This document shows positions 36,001-48,774 of a DNA stretch of 64,000 nucleotides, one piece after another. The position numbers were made by a program, and so were the translations under genes. How positions within the stretch are numbered: position 1 is the first letter of the stretch; each line of letters starts with the position of its first letter. The DNA comes from Adiantum capillus-veneris. Its lineage: Eukaryota > Streptophyta > Polypodiopsida > Polypodiales > Pteridaceae. The notes below the pieces were generated by a model. It saw only the letters and a list, made by a program, of their open reading frames with translations, was not told the origin of the DNA and ran no database searches. The stretch lies in NCBI GenBank assembly GCA_014529385.2, contig CM043949.1, positions 144,595,850 to 144,659,849 on the forward strand, written 5' to 3'.

Positions 36001-38279
36001 GAGACATAATACCTGCAACCATGTATACTTGCAGTATCGGTTGGACCCCAAACATCTGTGTGCACCACCTCAAGTGGCTTTTTACATACATTGCGCTCAT
36101 GTGGAAATGAGCCCTTTGACTGTTTATCAAACTGGCATGCTGCACACACTTTATGCATACCATCCACCTTGAATTTGGGCAAAACTTTTACAATCTGTTT
36201 TGATTGCATGCTGCGCAATCTCTGCTCATTGACATGGCCAATGCGTTTGTGCCAAATGTCAACATCAGCCACAACACCTGTGCCCTGTGCAAATAATGCA
36301 GCTTTTACCTCAGGCATGTCTACATTCAGCGTAAACATTCTGCCCACACATTTGCCCTCTATGATCAGCTTACAGCCATTCTGGAAATCTTCTACATAAC
36401 AGCCATTTGGATTGAAGCGAACCTGCAAACCCTGCTCAACCATTTGTCCAACAGAAACAAGATTCTTTGTAATGTTTGGGACATGAAGTACATTTGCTAA
36501 GTACTTTGATTTCCCACTCTTCGTATTTAGAGGTATGTCCCCTACATGAGCAATGGGGTGAGCTGTGTCATCTCCTGTCTGCACATAGCCTGACACATCT
36601 AGTTTGCGCATATCTCTAAACCACTCTCCACGAGACGTCATGTGATTAGAGGCACCTGAATCCACATACCAAACATCATCTTGGGTGGAATTCTCTGCAG
36701 TCATTGTATTCATTACATGCTGCATAACAAACATGCGATCGTTTTTGCTGTCATCTGCATCTCTGCTAGTAGATGCATAGTTGCCCTGTTCTCTCTTTCC
36801 ACTTGCTTTTCCCTTTGGACAGTCACGTGACATGTGACCTCTTTCACCACAAGTCCAACATTCTCTGCTATTTGGAGTATGTTGCTGCCTGCTTGATCCT
36901 ACACCATGTCCTCTTTGACTCCCCCTGCCTTGAGACTGGTTTTCCCTGCCACCTGTATTGTTTTGATTTGATTGACCTTCCAGAAATTGGCCCCTGCAAC
37001 CCCTTGGGCCTCGACCACGACCTCTACCTCTACCTCTGTTAGAGTTAGAATAGAAGGCCTGTTCAGAATTATTTCTGCCATGAAAAGAAGATGTGTCAAG
37101 GTTCTTCTCCTCAAGAATAAGCATAGAAATCAAATCTTGGAACACGGGGATGCCGTCTCTTGTATTCATGGAAGACCTAAAATGTACATACTCATCTCCT
37201 AGACCATCCAAGCATGCACGGACAATGTCATCGTCTTCCACTTAGACTTTAATAGATACAAGAGCCTCAATGATACTCTTGATCTTCAAGGCATAATCAT
37301 TGATTGAGAGGTTGTTCCTCTTAACCTGATTTAGCTCCGACTTTAGTTGAAGCTTCCTGGCCTTGGTGTTCACCTCGAACACTGTGCCTAAGTTTCTCCA
37401 TGCAATGGCGGGGGTTTCAGCATCCTGTAGATAGCCCATCATGCCATCTCTGATGCTCATAGAAAGCCAATCCATCACTTTGCTCTGGCCTTGTTGCTAG
37501 TCCCTCAAAGCTTTCCTTTGTTTTGCTGTAGCATTTGCCTCGGGAATCTCTGGTTCCTTTTCATTGTCTCCTTCTACATAGTCCCAATAACCTTTTTCTT
37601 TTAGGAAATTTGTTATTCTGAACTTCCATGCAGGGTAGTTATTTTTCTCAAGCTTCTCAGTAACAATCTGACTGAAACCGTCAGACATCTTGAAGCACTA
37701 AGACAAAATAGCTGCAATCTGCAAAAACCTGCAAATCTGCTGAACCTACTAGCGTGGTACCTGTAACGCTTTCTACACTCAACGAGTGTCCACAATCAAG
37801 CGTACATACAACCACTGTACTTGTACAGTAAATATCTGTATACTGCACTTTGGAGACCTGTTCAGAAACTTGTGCGTCTGGTCGTGGATTGCGAATCAAG
37901 GGATTGTGATGCTCTTGCTCTCTTAGCCTCTCTTGCCTGCGCCAGGCTCTGATACCATGTAAAGAATGAGGATGCAAGAGAGATACACAAGACAAGCACA
38001 AAGCACACAGAGATGGAAAGCTTCTTCTTCTTCTTCACAGAAAAGAGAGTACGAAATGACTAACTGCTAAAGCTGAAAAGTAGCACATATGTACATGCGG
38101 TCACTAAGTGTGAAATCGCTAGAAGCGTACTAGGCTGGCACTATAAGTGTAGTCCAGCTATAGAATCACTGGCAGAGATCCTCCGTGTCGGTCACCTAAC
38201 GCGCCAGTGAGTAAATGCCGTAAGCGGCCAAGACCCGTAGTGGATGCCAGCTCAAGATGTAGAGCTCGACATCTCAACA
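33045..38279 (-). mobile_element. Ty1/copia element 2, full length, minus strand
   Basis: LTRs of 322 bp at 33045-33366 and 37958-38279. The target duplication GGCCC lies at 33040-33044 and 38280-38284. The minus-strand primer site TGGTATCAGAGCC adjoins the 5' LTR (about 37945-37957), and the polypurine tract AAGGGGGAG adjoins the 3' LTR. The LTRs differ at about nine sites (about 97% identical by eye). The 5.2 kb length is normal for copia. Confidence 0.95.
33339..37688 (-). pseudogene. Copia 2 gag-pol polyprotein, one frame with five stop codons
   Basis: The ATG at 37688 (MSDGFSQIVTEKLEKNNY) to the stop at 33339 is a single uninterrupted frame of about 1450 codons, apart from stops at 37499 (TAG), 37244 (TAA), 35822 (TGA), near 35688 (TAG in place of the expected Trp codon) and 35426 (TGA in place of the expected Arg codon). 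Order of domains: Gag; zinc knuckle CWTCGERGHMSRDC (about 36860); protease WYVDSGASNHMTS; integrase with HTDVWGPTDTASIHGC, LRSDGGGEYFSNDF and TPQQNGVAERKN; RT with MDVKNAFLNGELQEEVYM and the catalytic ITIYVDDLIIVG; RNase H with TDADWAGSIVDRRSTSG and ALSSTEAEYRGAA. No frameshifts were found. The ORF ends inside the 3' LTR, as is common. Confidence 0.95.
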
Positions 38280-39074
38280 GGCCCATTACAAGCAGGGTGA
38301 TCCAGAAAGGGTATGTTTTATGTGGTAATGAAGGCCTGAGCCGTGGAGATTTGATGCTTGAAGAAAAGGTTTTGACATGGGAAAAGGCTCCTAGAACATG
38401 TAATGCAACTTGGGTAGAGGAAGACATGTGGTCAGAGGAACAAAGGAAAGTGTGTGAGAGACTTCACACCTTTGCATGAGGGAGACTGAAAAGTCTCATT
38501 CTGAATTGTTTTTTCAAAACTGGTTTTGTGTAAAAACTGGCCGGTAGGGAGAAGGAAAAGGGGGTTTTGAGCATTTTTGCATCTAACGCACATGGGAAAA
38601 TTCTGCACCGATTAGCAGATATTGAACTTTTTGTGCTCTGATGTGTTAAAGAGGGCGACAGGCAGAACAGATAAGGAGAGACCTTTGATGATTGTTTGCT
38701 CCACCATAACCCATCAATTGAACAAGAAGCAAGCTCTAGTTGTGTTGCTTTTGGTGTTGTTCCCCCTCCCCTCTCTTCTCTTCTGCTTTGTTGCGCGGTG
38801 TTTCCGGGTGTGTGTAGGCAGGTGTGCCCCCCCGAGGGTGTGATGTGCAAAGAGAGTAAGAGAGGTGATTGTGTGCAAGGGAAACAAGAAATTGATGTGT
38901 TTATGGGTGTGAGATAGATTGTGGTCTGTGTGAGTGTGTGCGCATTAATTTGGGTGTTCGTTTGAGAAACGTGTGTGTCTGTGTGTGTGATTCTGTGTGG
39001 TTAGGGGTGCGGGTTAATCCATGGTCTATAGAGAGGTAAACATTGGGTGTGTTTCGCCTTCCCCCTTTCCATCA

Positions 39075-39824
39075 ATGATGCCCTCATTGAGGAGCTATCT
39101 GATGCTCTTTGGTAGAAGCTAAAAGCAGAGTTTGAAGTCGGCAAACGATTGGGAAATGGTCAAAGTAAAGAGTGCATTTGCGAATTGATCGAGATGGCAA
39201 AGCCAAGCATTGGCTCCATTTTCAGAGGTATTGAAGATCCAGAGGATTGGGCAGCAGACTTTGAATTTTGGATGATGTCAATGCGTAGATGGACAGATGC
39301 GGAAAAGCTGCAGGTGGTACCGTTATTGTTGCGAGGAGAAGCAAAGACATGGTTAAATGGTTAAGGTGATGGTGATTGGAGGTCATGGCGAGAGCTACGA
39401 ATGTAGTTTCTGAAGCGATTTCGGCAAACGATCTCTCTTGAAGAAGCCGGTGCTAGGTTGAAGGCGGTACGTCAGGATGTAAGTAAAGACTTTTTCATTT
39501 TTCTTGAGCAATTTGAAGCATGTTGGAAGCAATTGGAGGTTGCTACTAGGGTCAAAGGTAACCTATACCTGAATTTGTCAAAGTGCGTACAGTTCTACAC
39601 GAGGCTACTCCAAATGAATGGTTGCACTCAGGGTTATGTCTTTGATCCAGGTGGAGGCTTTGCTATGATGCAGGGGGTTGGGCACCTACATGAGGGTTGA
39701 CATGAATAAAACTCTTACATATGGTTTTCATGTTCACACAATATTCTCTAGATGTTACAGTTTGTAGTAGCTGAATAAAGGATTCTTTTGGTTGAACATA
39801 AATGTTCAACTAGGGGTTGGGCAA
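39075..39824 (+). pseudogene. Array internal region 2: shortest gag remnant
   Basis: Gag start visible as SIGSIFRGIEDPEDWAADFE and LLLRGEAKTWLNG (39149-39364), then a stop, then KAVRQDVSKDFFIFLEQFEA (about 39458). At about 39585 it jumps to the extreme C-terminus (VQFYTRLLQMNGCTQGYVFD, GGGFAMMQGV). About 1.6 kb of the protein seen in internal region 3 is absent. GAACATAAATGTTCAAC and TAGGGGTTGGGCAA precede LTR C. Confidence 0.75.
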
Positions 39825-40717
39825 TGATGGTGCAGCCAAAGTGTGTCGACCCTAGCAAAGGGCACAGGCAGTGATGTGTATGTTTACAGGTACAAACTTG
39901 GGCGATAAAGCAGATACGAAGTCCCATTACAAGCAGGGAGATCCAGAAAGGGTATGTTTTATGTGGTTATGAAGGCCTGAGCATGGAGATTCGATGCTTG
40001 AAGAAAAGGTTTTGACATGGGAAAAGGCTCTTAGAACATGCAATGCAACTTGGGTAGAGGAAGACATGTGGTTAGAGGAACAAAGGAAAGTGTGTGAGAG
40101 ACTTCACACCTTTGCATGAGAGAGACCCAAAAGTGTCATTCTGAATTGTTTTTGCAAAACTGGTTTTTTGTAAAAACTGGCCGGTAGGGAGAAGGAAAAG
40201 GGGGTTTTGAGCATTTTTGCATCTAACGCACACGGGAAAATTCTGCACCGATTATTTAGCCGATATTGAACTTTTTGTGCTCTGCTGTGTTAAAGAGGGT
40301 GACAGATAGAACAGACAAGGAGAGAGCCTTGATGATTGTGTGCTCCACCATAACCCATCAATTGAAGAAGAAGCAAGCTCTGGTTGTGTTGCCTTTGGTG
40401 TTGTTACCCTCCCCTCTCTTCTCTTCTGCTTTGTTGCACGGTGTTTCCGGGTGTGTGTAGGCAGGTATGCCCCCCCGAGGGTGTGATGTGCAAAGAGAGT
40501 GAGAGAGGTGATTGTGTGCAAGGGAAACAAGAAACTGATGTGTTTATGGGTGTGAGATAGATTGTGGTCTCTGCGAGTGTGTGCGCATTGATTTGGGTGT
40601 TCGTTTGAGAAAAGTGTGTGTCTATGTGTGTGATTCTATGTGTTTAGGGGTGCGGGTTAATCCATGGGCTATAGAGAGGTAAACATTGGGTGTGTTCCCC
40701 CTTCCTCCTTTCCATCA
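39825..40717 (+). repeat. LTR C of the array (uninterrupted, 893 bp)
   Basis: The only LTR of the array without an insertion or outer damage. TGATGGTGCAGCC...TTTCCATCA, with the best-preserved primer site immediately after it (TGGTGCCCCCACTGAGGAGC, 40719-40738). Useful as the family reference. Confidence 0.9.
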
Positions 40718-42745
40718 GTGGTGCCCCCACTGAGGAGCTATCTGATGCTCCTTGGTAGAAGCTAAAGCAGAGTTTGAAGTCGCCAAACGATTGGGAAATG
40801 GTCAAAGTAAAGAGTGCAGTTGCAAATTGATCGAGATGGCAAAGCCAAGCATTGGCCCCATTTTCAGAGTTATTGAAGATCCAGAGGATTGGGCAGCAGA
40901 TTTTGAATTGTGGATGATGTCAATGCGTAGATGGACAGAGGCGGAAGAGCTGCAGGTGGTACCGTTATTGTTGCGAGGAGAAGCAAAGACATGGTTCAAT
41001 GGTTAAGGTGATGGTGATTGAAGCTCATTGTGAGAGCTACGAATGCAGTTTCTGAAGCGATTTCGGCAAACGATCTCTCTTGAAGAAGCCGGTGCTAGGT
41101 TGAAGGCGGTACGTCAGGATGTAAGTAAAGACTTTTTCATTTTTCTTGAGCAATTTGAAGCATGTTGGAAGAAATTGGAGGTTGCTACTAGGGTCAAAGG
41201 CAACCTATACCTGAAGTTTTCAAAGTTTCTTGAGTGATTTCATCCAAAGATCAAGGAAAAGGTGGAGTGTGGAGCGGATACCTATGAAGATATGGTCTAT
41301 TTGGCGAAAGTAAAGAGAAAAAAAGTGAAGCGTAAGCTAGAGCTAGGCTTGCTAAAGCCTATTGATTATGTGCCTATTGGGACAATTGCAGAGTGTCCTA
41401 TGGCTCAACCCGAGGAGGTGCCAATTATTCAAAGTGCGGAGCCTGTTGAGGTAAGGCCTATGGTTGGTTATGTTCCTTGGAGGTTTCCAGTTAATGATGT
41501 GCCTGTGCCAGTGGTGGACGAGCTTCTCAATGAGGATAAGCCTCTTGTCGAAGAAAGTCAGTGTGCTAAAGAGGTAGTAGATGCGAGGTTTCCAGACTAG
41601 CATAAAGAGGTAAAGGAGCATGTTCTTGCTGAGATTGTGCATGAAAAAGTAGTAGATGGTAGTCAGGTTGCCGATACCAAAAGCTCAAAAGTGGACAAAG
41701 AGTGTGTGCAAAGCCAAGGTGGTGGCCAACTTTTCATGGAGCACAAAGAGGATGAAAATGCAGACACGGAGTCAACCTATGGCGAGGATGATGATAATAC
41801 AAGCTCCGAGTTTTGGGAGACTAGCAAAGAGGAAAGCCTGTATGAAGACTTCACATCCTATGGTGAAAAAACGGATTCTGATGAGGTTAAGCTGGTAAGA
41901 GTAAAAGTTCCTGACTATGTGTATAAAGACATGTCGATTGGAAATGTAAATGAAGAGAAAATTCAAGAGCCGAAGTCTGCAAAAGAGGATATGCAAGTGA
42001 AAGTGGTGTGTGGTACCCTATTGGTATCTATGTTCCTAAAGGTAGCCATCGAGTATGCTATAGTGGTGCAACAGGTACGAGGATTTTTCGAGAAGAGTGT
42101 TGCTGAGGTGACCAGTCTACCCTGTGATGAAGATGAAGTGGATCCATATTCGAGCTTGGCAGAGACAGATGGTGATGAAGCTGAACAAAGTGGGTATGTC
42201 CACTCCTACAAGGAGGAGGAGTCTGTTGATGCTATGGTCCAGGATAAAATGGTATGGGGTGAGCTTCCTTCTTTTTTGTCTAAAAATATGGCAGTAGAGT
42301 ATGTATTAGAAGAACTGGTTCATGAAGATGACGTACGAGAGGAGTTAGTGGAGCCGTATGTCTCTACTTTCTTGGATGGTCCTGAAGAGGAGGTGCTTAA
42401 GATTGCTATAGGTATGGAAGAGAAGATGAAGTTGATGTAGGTAGAGAAGCCTTTAATCAAAGAGGAGGTGTTGCCGATTGTTCCAAGTGAAGAGCCACAT
42501 GCTATGGCTATGGACGAGATTATAAAAGTGGTATGTGCTTCACAGGTGATGAGTATGATTATGGATAGAGCTATGTAGTGGGCTATTCAACAGGTACAAG
42601 AGTTCTTGGAGGAGTTTTCCATTTTCTATGGTTGGGAAGGTATGCCAGATAGGTTCGAGGCGGGTGACGATATGGATGATTCATCTGTTGAACAAGATGG
42701 TGAGCATGATCGTGCTCAATTTGAAGAGGGCTGGATGCTTGTGGA

Positions 42746-45700
42746 TGTAGAGTGCGCAGGTGATGGAGAAGGTAGGAAAGAAGACTACACACACACACCA
42801 ACACACATCGAGACACACACACACAATCGTTACCCTGCAACAGCCATTCAATGAGCTGCTCTTCTCTTCTTCTTTATTGAATTATTATCCAAAGTATATT
42901 TACAACATAGTATAGTCAGTGTCCAGCCGCCCATAGCACAATGGACATATTCTTCAACATCATATTCTTTAACACTCTCCCTCAAGCTCAGAGTGAGCTT
43001 GCATATGATGGATTCCCAATGCTTCACGAAAGTAGCAAAACTTCTCCTTTCCAAGAGCTTTTGTGAATATATCCGAAACTTGATCATTTGTCTTCACATA
43101 CACCAAATCAATCTCATTTGCCAAAAATTTTTCTCTAATGAAGTGATAATGTACCTCAATGTGTTTAGTGCGAGCATGGTAGACTGGATTCTTTGCCAAC
43201 ATGATGCTGCTAATATTGTCACAATATATAATGACACTGTCAAGATAGTCAAAACCAAATTCTACCATAAGTACTCTCAACCATGACTCTTCACATGCTG
43301 CCAAAGCTGCTCCACGATATTCAGCTTCTGTACTTGATAATGCTACAGTTGATTGCTTCTTGCTACTCCAACTTATCATACCATTGCCAATGGAAAATGC
43401 ATAACCACTTGTAGATCTTCTATCCATAAAATCTCCTGCCCAATTTGCATCTGTGTAACCATAAAGACAAAGCTTCCCATTCTTTTCATAAAACATTCCA
43501 TAACTGACAGTGGCTTTCACATATCTCATAATCCGTCTCACTGCATCAAGATGACTTTTACATGGCTTTTGCATGAATTGACTCACAACACCCACTGCAT
43601 AACTCAAATCTGGCCTTGTTATTGTCAAGTAAATAAGGCTTCCAACCATCTTGCGGTACATAGTGACATCCTCAATGTAATGTCCATCATCAAACAACTT
43701 CACATTTTGATCAAGAGGTGTATCAACCGGTTTGCACGCTGTCATTCCATACTTCTCAAGCATATCCAACGCGTATTGTCTTTGTATCATCCAAATTCCT
43801 GATAAAGTATTGACAATTTCAATTCCCAAGAAATATCTAAACTCACCAAGGTCCTTCATGTTGAATTCTCTCAACAAACTCTTCTTGACATGCAAAATTT
43901 TCTCAGCATGACTTCCAGTGAGAATCAAGTCATCAACATAGATAACAATAACGACGATCTCTCCATCAACATGCTTCAAAAATAATGAGTGATCAGCAGT
44001 AGACTGTTTAAATCCAATCTTCTTCAAGAATCTGATTATCTTTTCACACCAAGCTCTAGATGCTTGCTTCAAACCATACAATGCTTTCTTCAACTTACAC
44101 ACATAATATGGAAACTCTGGATGTTGATAACCCTCTGGCTATATCATATAAACTTCTTCTTCCAAGTCACCATTCAAGAATGCATTATCCACATCCATTT
44201 GCCGTAACTTCCAATCGAACATACTTGCCATTGCTATCACCAATCTGACTGTTGTCATCTTTGCAACTGGACTAAATGTCTCATCATAATCAATACCTTT
44301 TGTTTGTGCATAACCTTTAGCAAAAACTCTCGCTTTGTATCTTTCCACACTACCATCTGACTTGCACTTGACTTTGTATACCCATTTTGAACCAATTGCT
44401 TTCTTTCCACTTGGCAAGCGAACCAAATCCCAAGTGTCATTCTTCACAAGAGCATCCATCTCATCATCCATAGCTGACTCCCATTCTTATTTTTCAATTG
44501 CCTCTTGAAAACATGTAGGCTCTTTATGTTGCACACGTGAAACCATGTATGCATAATGTGTACGCATGTAACCGTTGTATGTCAATCTATCAACTGGATA
44601 ACGCACCCTCTCTCATCTTCTTAATTGTGGTGCACTCTTCTCTTCAACTCTTGCATATGGGGGTACATATTTCTCAATATGCTTACTACTAGGTGTCCTC
44701 AAATGTGGTAAACCATGCTCTTCATCGAGGCTTTCATCTCAAGAACTCTCTTCAACCACTTTCTTCTTGCCTTTCTTGTCTTGCTTCTTATCTCGCAAAC
44801 GACCACTCCATGGGTTGACACTTCCTGTACTCTCCTCTGCCATATGTGGTCCTGAAATAGTTCTCGTTGATGGTTCTGGCTTATCAACAACATGATGCAC
44901 ATTCTCTTGCTCTTCATACTCATCTTCTATCATCACTGGCTTTGGTTTGTACCATGGTTCATGCTCACAAAATCTGACATCTCTACTGAGATAAACTTGT
45001 CTTGTCGTAGGATCATAGCACTTGTAACCTTTATTTTCAACTGGGTAGCCCAAGAATATACACTTCACTGCCTTTGGCTCCATCTTATTTCTTGCTTCAT
45101 TTGGCACATGAACATAGTAAACACATCCAAAAACTTTCATGTAGGAAACTGTTGGCTTGATCCCATAAAGTCTCTCATAAGGTGAAATTTCATGAATGGC
45201 AGCTGTTGGTGTTCGATTCATAATGTGTACTGCTGTATGAACTGCTTCAGCCCAATATGTTAATGGCATATTCATCTCATTCATCATGGCTCTTGCAATC
45301 TCTGCTATGACTCTATTCTTTCTCTCAGCAACTTCATTTTGTTGTGGTGTGTATCTGCAAGTAATCTGTCTTCTTATGCCTTGTTCACGTAAGTAATCAT
45401 TAAAACTGTGTGACATGTACTCTCCCCCTCCATCTGTACGTGGTCATTTAATTTGACAACCATTCTCTTTCTCAACCATAACTTTGAACTCCAAAAATAC
45501 CTCAAATGCCTCTGACTTTGCCTTTAGAAAGTAAACCCATGTCATTCTGCTGTAATCATCCGTGAATGTGATAAAATATCAACAACCATTTGGTGTAGCA
45601 TGATCACAAGGTCCCCAAATATCTGAATGAACAATTTCCAAAGGACTTTGGCTGATTCTCCCCCTCTTTGGAAATGGTAAACGAGATTGCTTTCCAAATT

Positions 45701-48471
45701 GACAAGCTTCACAAACATGATCAAAATTCAATCTGCCAAACTTTGGTAATCCACATACAATTTGATTTGATTGCATATGCTTTAGTCTTCTAAAATTGAC
45801 ATGACCAATCCTCTTATGCCATAACTCTACCCAATCATCTTGAGTGGCTGATTTGTTTGCATACATACCGCTGTGTAAACATGGATCTCCAGCTTCCAAT
45901 GAGAACAAGCGACCTTTCTTTCTTCCACGTGCCAATATCTTGCCTGGTCTGCCTTTGTGAAACTCCTCTATGAAGCAGCCATAACGATTAAAACGGACTT
46001 GCAACCCTTGATCTGTCATTTGTCCAACTGATGCTAAATTCTTTGTGATTGAAGGCACATAGAACATCTCCCAATGTGTTGTATGTCCCGTCTTTTTCTA
46101 GCAATGGAACTGAACCAACATGTGTAATCCGATGCATAGTATCATCACCTGTAGCGACAAACTCATCCTCTTCTAACTTCTCTTTTCTGTCAAACCATTC
46201 ACCATGATATGTCATATGATTTGTGGCACCACTATTTAAATACCAATCATCTGTATGATGTGGCTCCACCATGCTTCCAACAACATGCTCCATAGGAAAT
46301 AAATGTCCACTCGACCTATTGTCATATATATTTTGATCATGAGGATTGTATCCAACAAAGTTTCCTCCATGTCTGCCATAACCTCGGCCTCTTCCACCAC
46401 GATCACGATTTTGATTTGACCTTGTGTAACATTCTCTTTCAAAGTGACCATAAATGCCACATCTGTTACAATATCCATCTCTTTGAGGATGTACAAATCG
46501 TCCACCTCCACGTCCACGAGTTCGGGCTCTCCCCCTTCCTCTTTGGCTATAATCGTTATAACTTTGACTTTGCTGGTTTTGCCATTGACCTCTTCCAACA
46601 TTGTTTCCACGACCATAGTTTCCTCTTCCACCTCTATTGTTTCCACGACCTCTAGAGTAAAAAACCTGATCTCTGGAATTGTTATTTGATGTAGAAGGAC
46701 CTGACTTGCCTCACTTCACCTCTTCTTGCAAACAAAGGTTTACTAACTCTTCAAAATCAGGCATGTGTCCTCGAACAGACATAGATGTATCCAATGACTT
46801 GTATTCCGGTCCCAAACCATTTAATGTCACTGAAACTAAGTCATCATCTGGAACTTCAACATTAATGATCGCAAGATCTTCCTGTATTTGCTTTATCTCT
46901 GTCACATAATCTGATATGGATCTATTTTCTTGCCATACACAATGTAACCTTTGCTTCAAGTGAACTTTTCGTGGTTCTGTATTGGAGCTGTTCATTCTTG
47001 CTAGTATCTCCCATGCTTCCTTTGGAGATTGAGCCTTCTTCACATGTGGTATAAAGAAGTCACTAATGCATAGTGAAATCCAATGCATCACTTTCCTTGA
47101 ATTCTCGATCCACTTCTTGTAAGCTTCTACTCCTGCTTGCCATGTTTTATGTGCTTCAACATTCTCTCTATTTGGTTCCAAACCAACCTCGGGACACTCT
47201 TGTTCACCTGTAATATAATCCCATAAACCTTTGCCCATGATAAAGTTCTCCATCCTGTAAGACCATATGCTGTAGTTCTCTCTGGTCAGCTTCTCTCCAA
47301 CAGTCTGTGTGACTTGAGTTGAACTTTCTGCCATCTTCACTCTCTCAATTTCTTCCAAAGGATTTTGACAAAATTTTGGCAGAGTTTCGTTTGTACTTGG
47401 ACAATATCTCAAGTGACAATTTCAACCAAAGTGCTCATAAACACTGACAGAAAATCTGTCACTGCCAAGGGAAAATCCACTGACTCACTTTGCCACAGAC
47501 TGACTCAGTACTATGCATAAATACTCTAAAACAATGTCCACATGGACCTGTATGCAAATGCAATCCATACGCTGTCCTGTACCACATATCCATACATCCA
47601 CCTTCTTCCCATAGTCCTAAACGACATATGAGGTCTTTCGCGGGGCTAGTCGGGGATTCGCTCCAGTATCTAATCCACCTTGCCAAGGTACCAAAGCTCC
47701 CAAGGCAAGGCTTCAAAAAACCTCACTCGACCCTCACAAAGGCTGCAGTTTTCCAAAATACATTGACCGCATATCCATACATAACCACGAAGTACTCAAT
47801 CTGACAATATAACCGCCTCAACTTCTTCCCACAACCTTTCTTACATAGGCGGCTGTCCATAACGGACCCACAACAACCAAACATAATCTTCGATAACACA
47901 ATATCATGATGCAAAAGCTCTATGTTGCTCTCCAAAACCTGTGTAAATGCTGAATTCTTCACCTGTAACCTGTAAATCTACTGCCGAGTGCAAAACTGGA
48001 CATCTCCTATGCTTGTGTGAATTGGCTGTTTGCGACAGAAAATTGCAGATTTTGGCAAATCTGAGTATGCCAATGCGTCTGGAACGCCCAAAAACATAAA
48101 GATCGACTCCTGGATCACTGTATTCTCAGTTTGGGTGAGAGAGTTATGACCAAAAAACCTCTCTTTTTTACTGTTTTCCAGAGCTGCGGAAACCTATGTA
48201 TTGACTGTAGCTCCTCAAACTGAGCTCTAATACCACTTTGTAGAGTGCGCAGGTGATGGAGAAGGTAGGAAAGAAGACTACACACACACACACACCAACA
48301 CACATCGAGACACACACACACAATCGTTACCCTGCAGCAGCCATTCAACGAGCTGCTCTTCTCTTCTTCTTTATTGAACTATTATCCAAAGTATATTTAC
48401 AACATAGTATAGTCAGTGTCCAGCCGCCCATAGCACAATGGACATATTCTTTAACATCATATTCTTTAACA
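42746..48471 (-). mobile_element. Ty1/copia element 3, full length, minus strand
   Basis: LTRs at 42746-42974 (229 bp) and 48239-48471 (233 bp), differing by a short CA-repeat length change and about four substitutions (about 98% identical), the youngest of the three. The target duplication GTGGA lies at 42741-42745 and 48472-48476. The minus-strand primer site TGGTATTAGAGC adjoins the 5' LTR. The polypurine tract GAGGGAGAG precedes the 3' LTR. The LTR itself contains a CACACA microsatellite. Confidence 0.95.
42969..47334 (-). pseudogene. Copia 3 gag-pol polyprotein, several stops and one frameshift
   Basis: The ATG at 47334 opens MAESSTQVTQTVGEKLTREN. Gag is followed by TGA at 46711, a Gly/Arg-rich stretch and the zinc knuckle CNRCGIYGHFEREC (about 46480). 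The protease site reads WYLNSGATNHMTYH, with Asn where the catalytic Asp is expected. A frameshift near 46070 leads into integrase (LWHKRIGHVNFRRL, VHSDIWGPCDHATPNGC, MSHSFNDYLREQGI, TPQQNEVAERKNR), with TGA at 45579 and near 45446. RT has [18 protein letters not shown], a TAG at 44139 and the intact IVIYVDDLILTGS. RNase H reads TDANWAGDFMDRRSTSGY and ALSSTEAEYRGAA. Despite the young LTRs it carries more lesions than copia 2, so it may have been copied already defective. Confidence 0.9.
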
Positions 48472-48774
48472 GTGGATGCATGGAGAGGTGAAGGAGTGAT
48501 ATGTGCATTCTATATGTACCATTGGTTATGTGCATGCGTACAGTCCTACATGAGGCTACTCCAAATGAATGGTTGCACTCAGGATTATGTCCTTGATCCA
48601 GGTGGAGGCTTTGCTGTGATGCAGGGGGTTGGGCAACCTACATGAGGGTTGACATGAATAAAACTCTTACATATGGTTTTCATGTTCGCACAGTATTCTC
48701 TAGATGTTACAGTTTGTAGCTGAATAAAGGCTTTTTTTGGTTGAACATAAAATGTTCAACGAGGGGTTGGGCAA

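Larger units (their letters stand above)
32945..39074 (+). repeat. LTR B of the array (split by copia 2)
   Basis: LTR sequence at 32945-33044 and 38280-39074; net about 890 bp. It starts TGATGGTGCAGCC and ends TTTCCATCA, followed by TGATGCCCTCATTGAGG. Confidence 0.85.
40718..48774 (+). pseudogene. Array internal region 3: longest gag-only ORF, split by copia 3
   Basis: One frame runs from about 40752 through 42745 and resumes after copia 3 at 48477 to the TGA near 48645. In-frame stops are at 41004, 41235, 41598, 42438 and about 42576. The N-terminal Gag core reads DPEDWAADFELWMMSMRRWT, LLLRGEAKTWFNG, FLKRFRQTISLEEAGARLKA and FIFLEQFEACWKKLEVAT. It is followed by a long acidic middle (41637-42440) rich in Glu, Asp and Ser, with several Val/Pro segments. 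The C-terminus has GDDMDDSSVEQDGEHD and ends in a Cys/Tyr/Trp-rich tail. There is no protease, RT, RNase H or integrase, so the family must borrow them. Gag matches that of G1. Confidence 0.8.

Noticed and set aside
42848-42974. Separate gene at the CA-rich segment near 42.8 kb and 48.3 kb
   Set aside because: Both are the LTRs of copia 3, which contain a short CA microsatellite.
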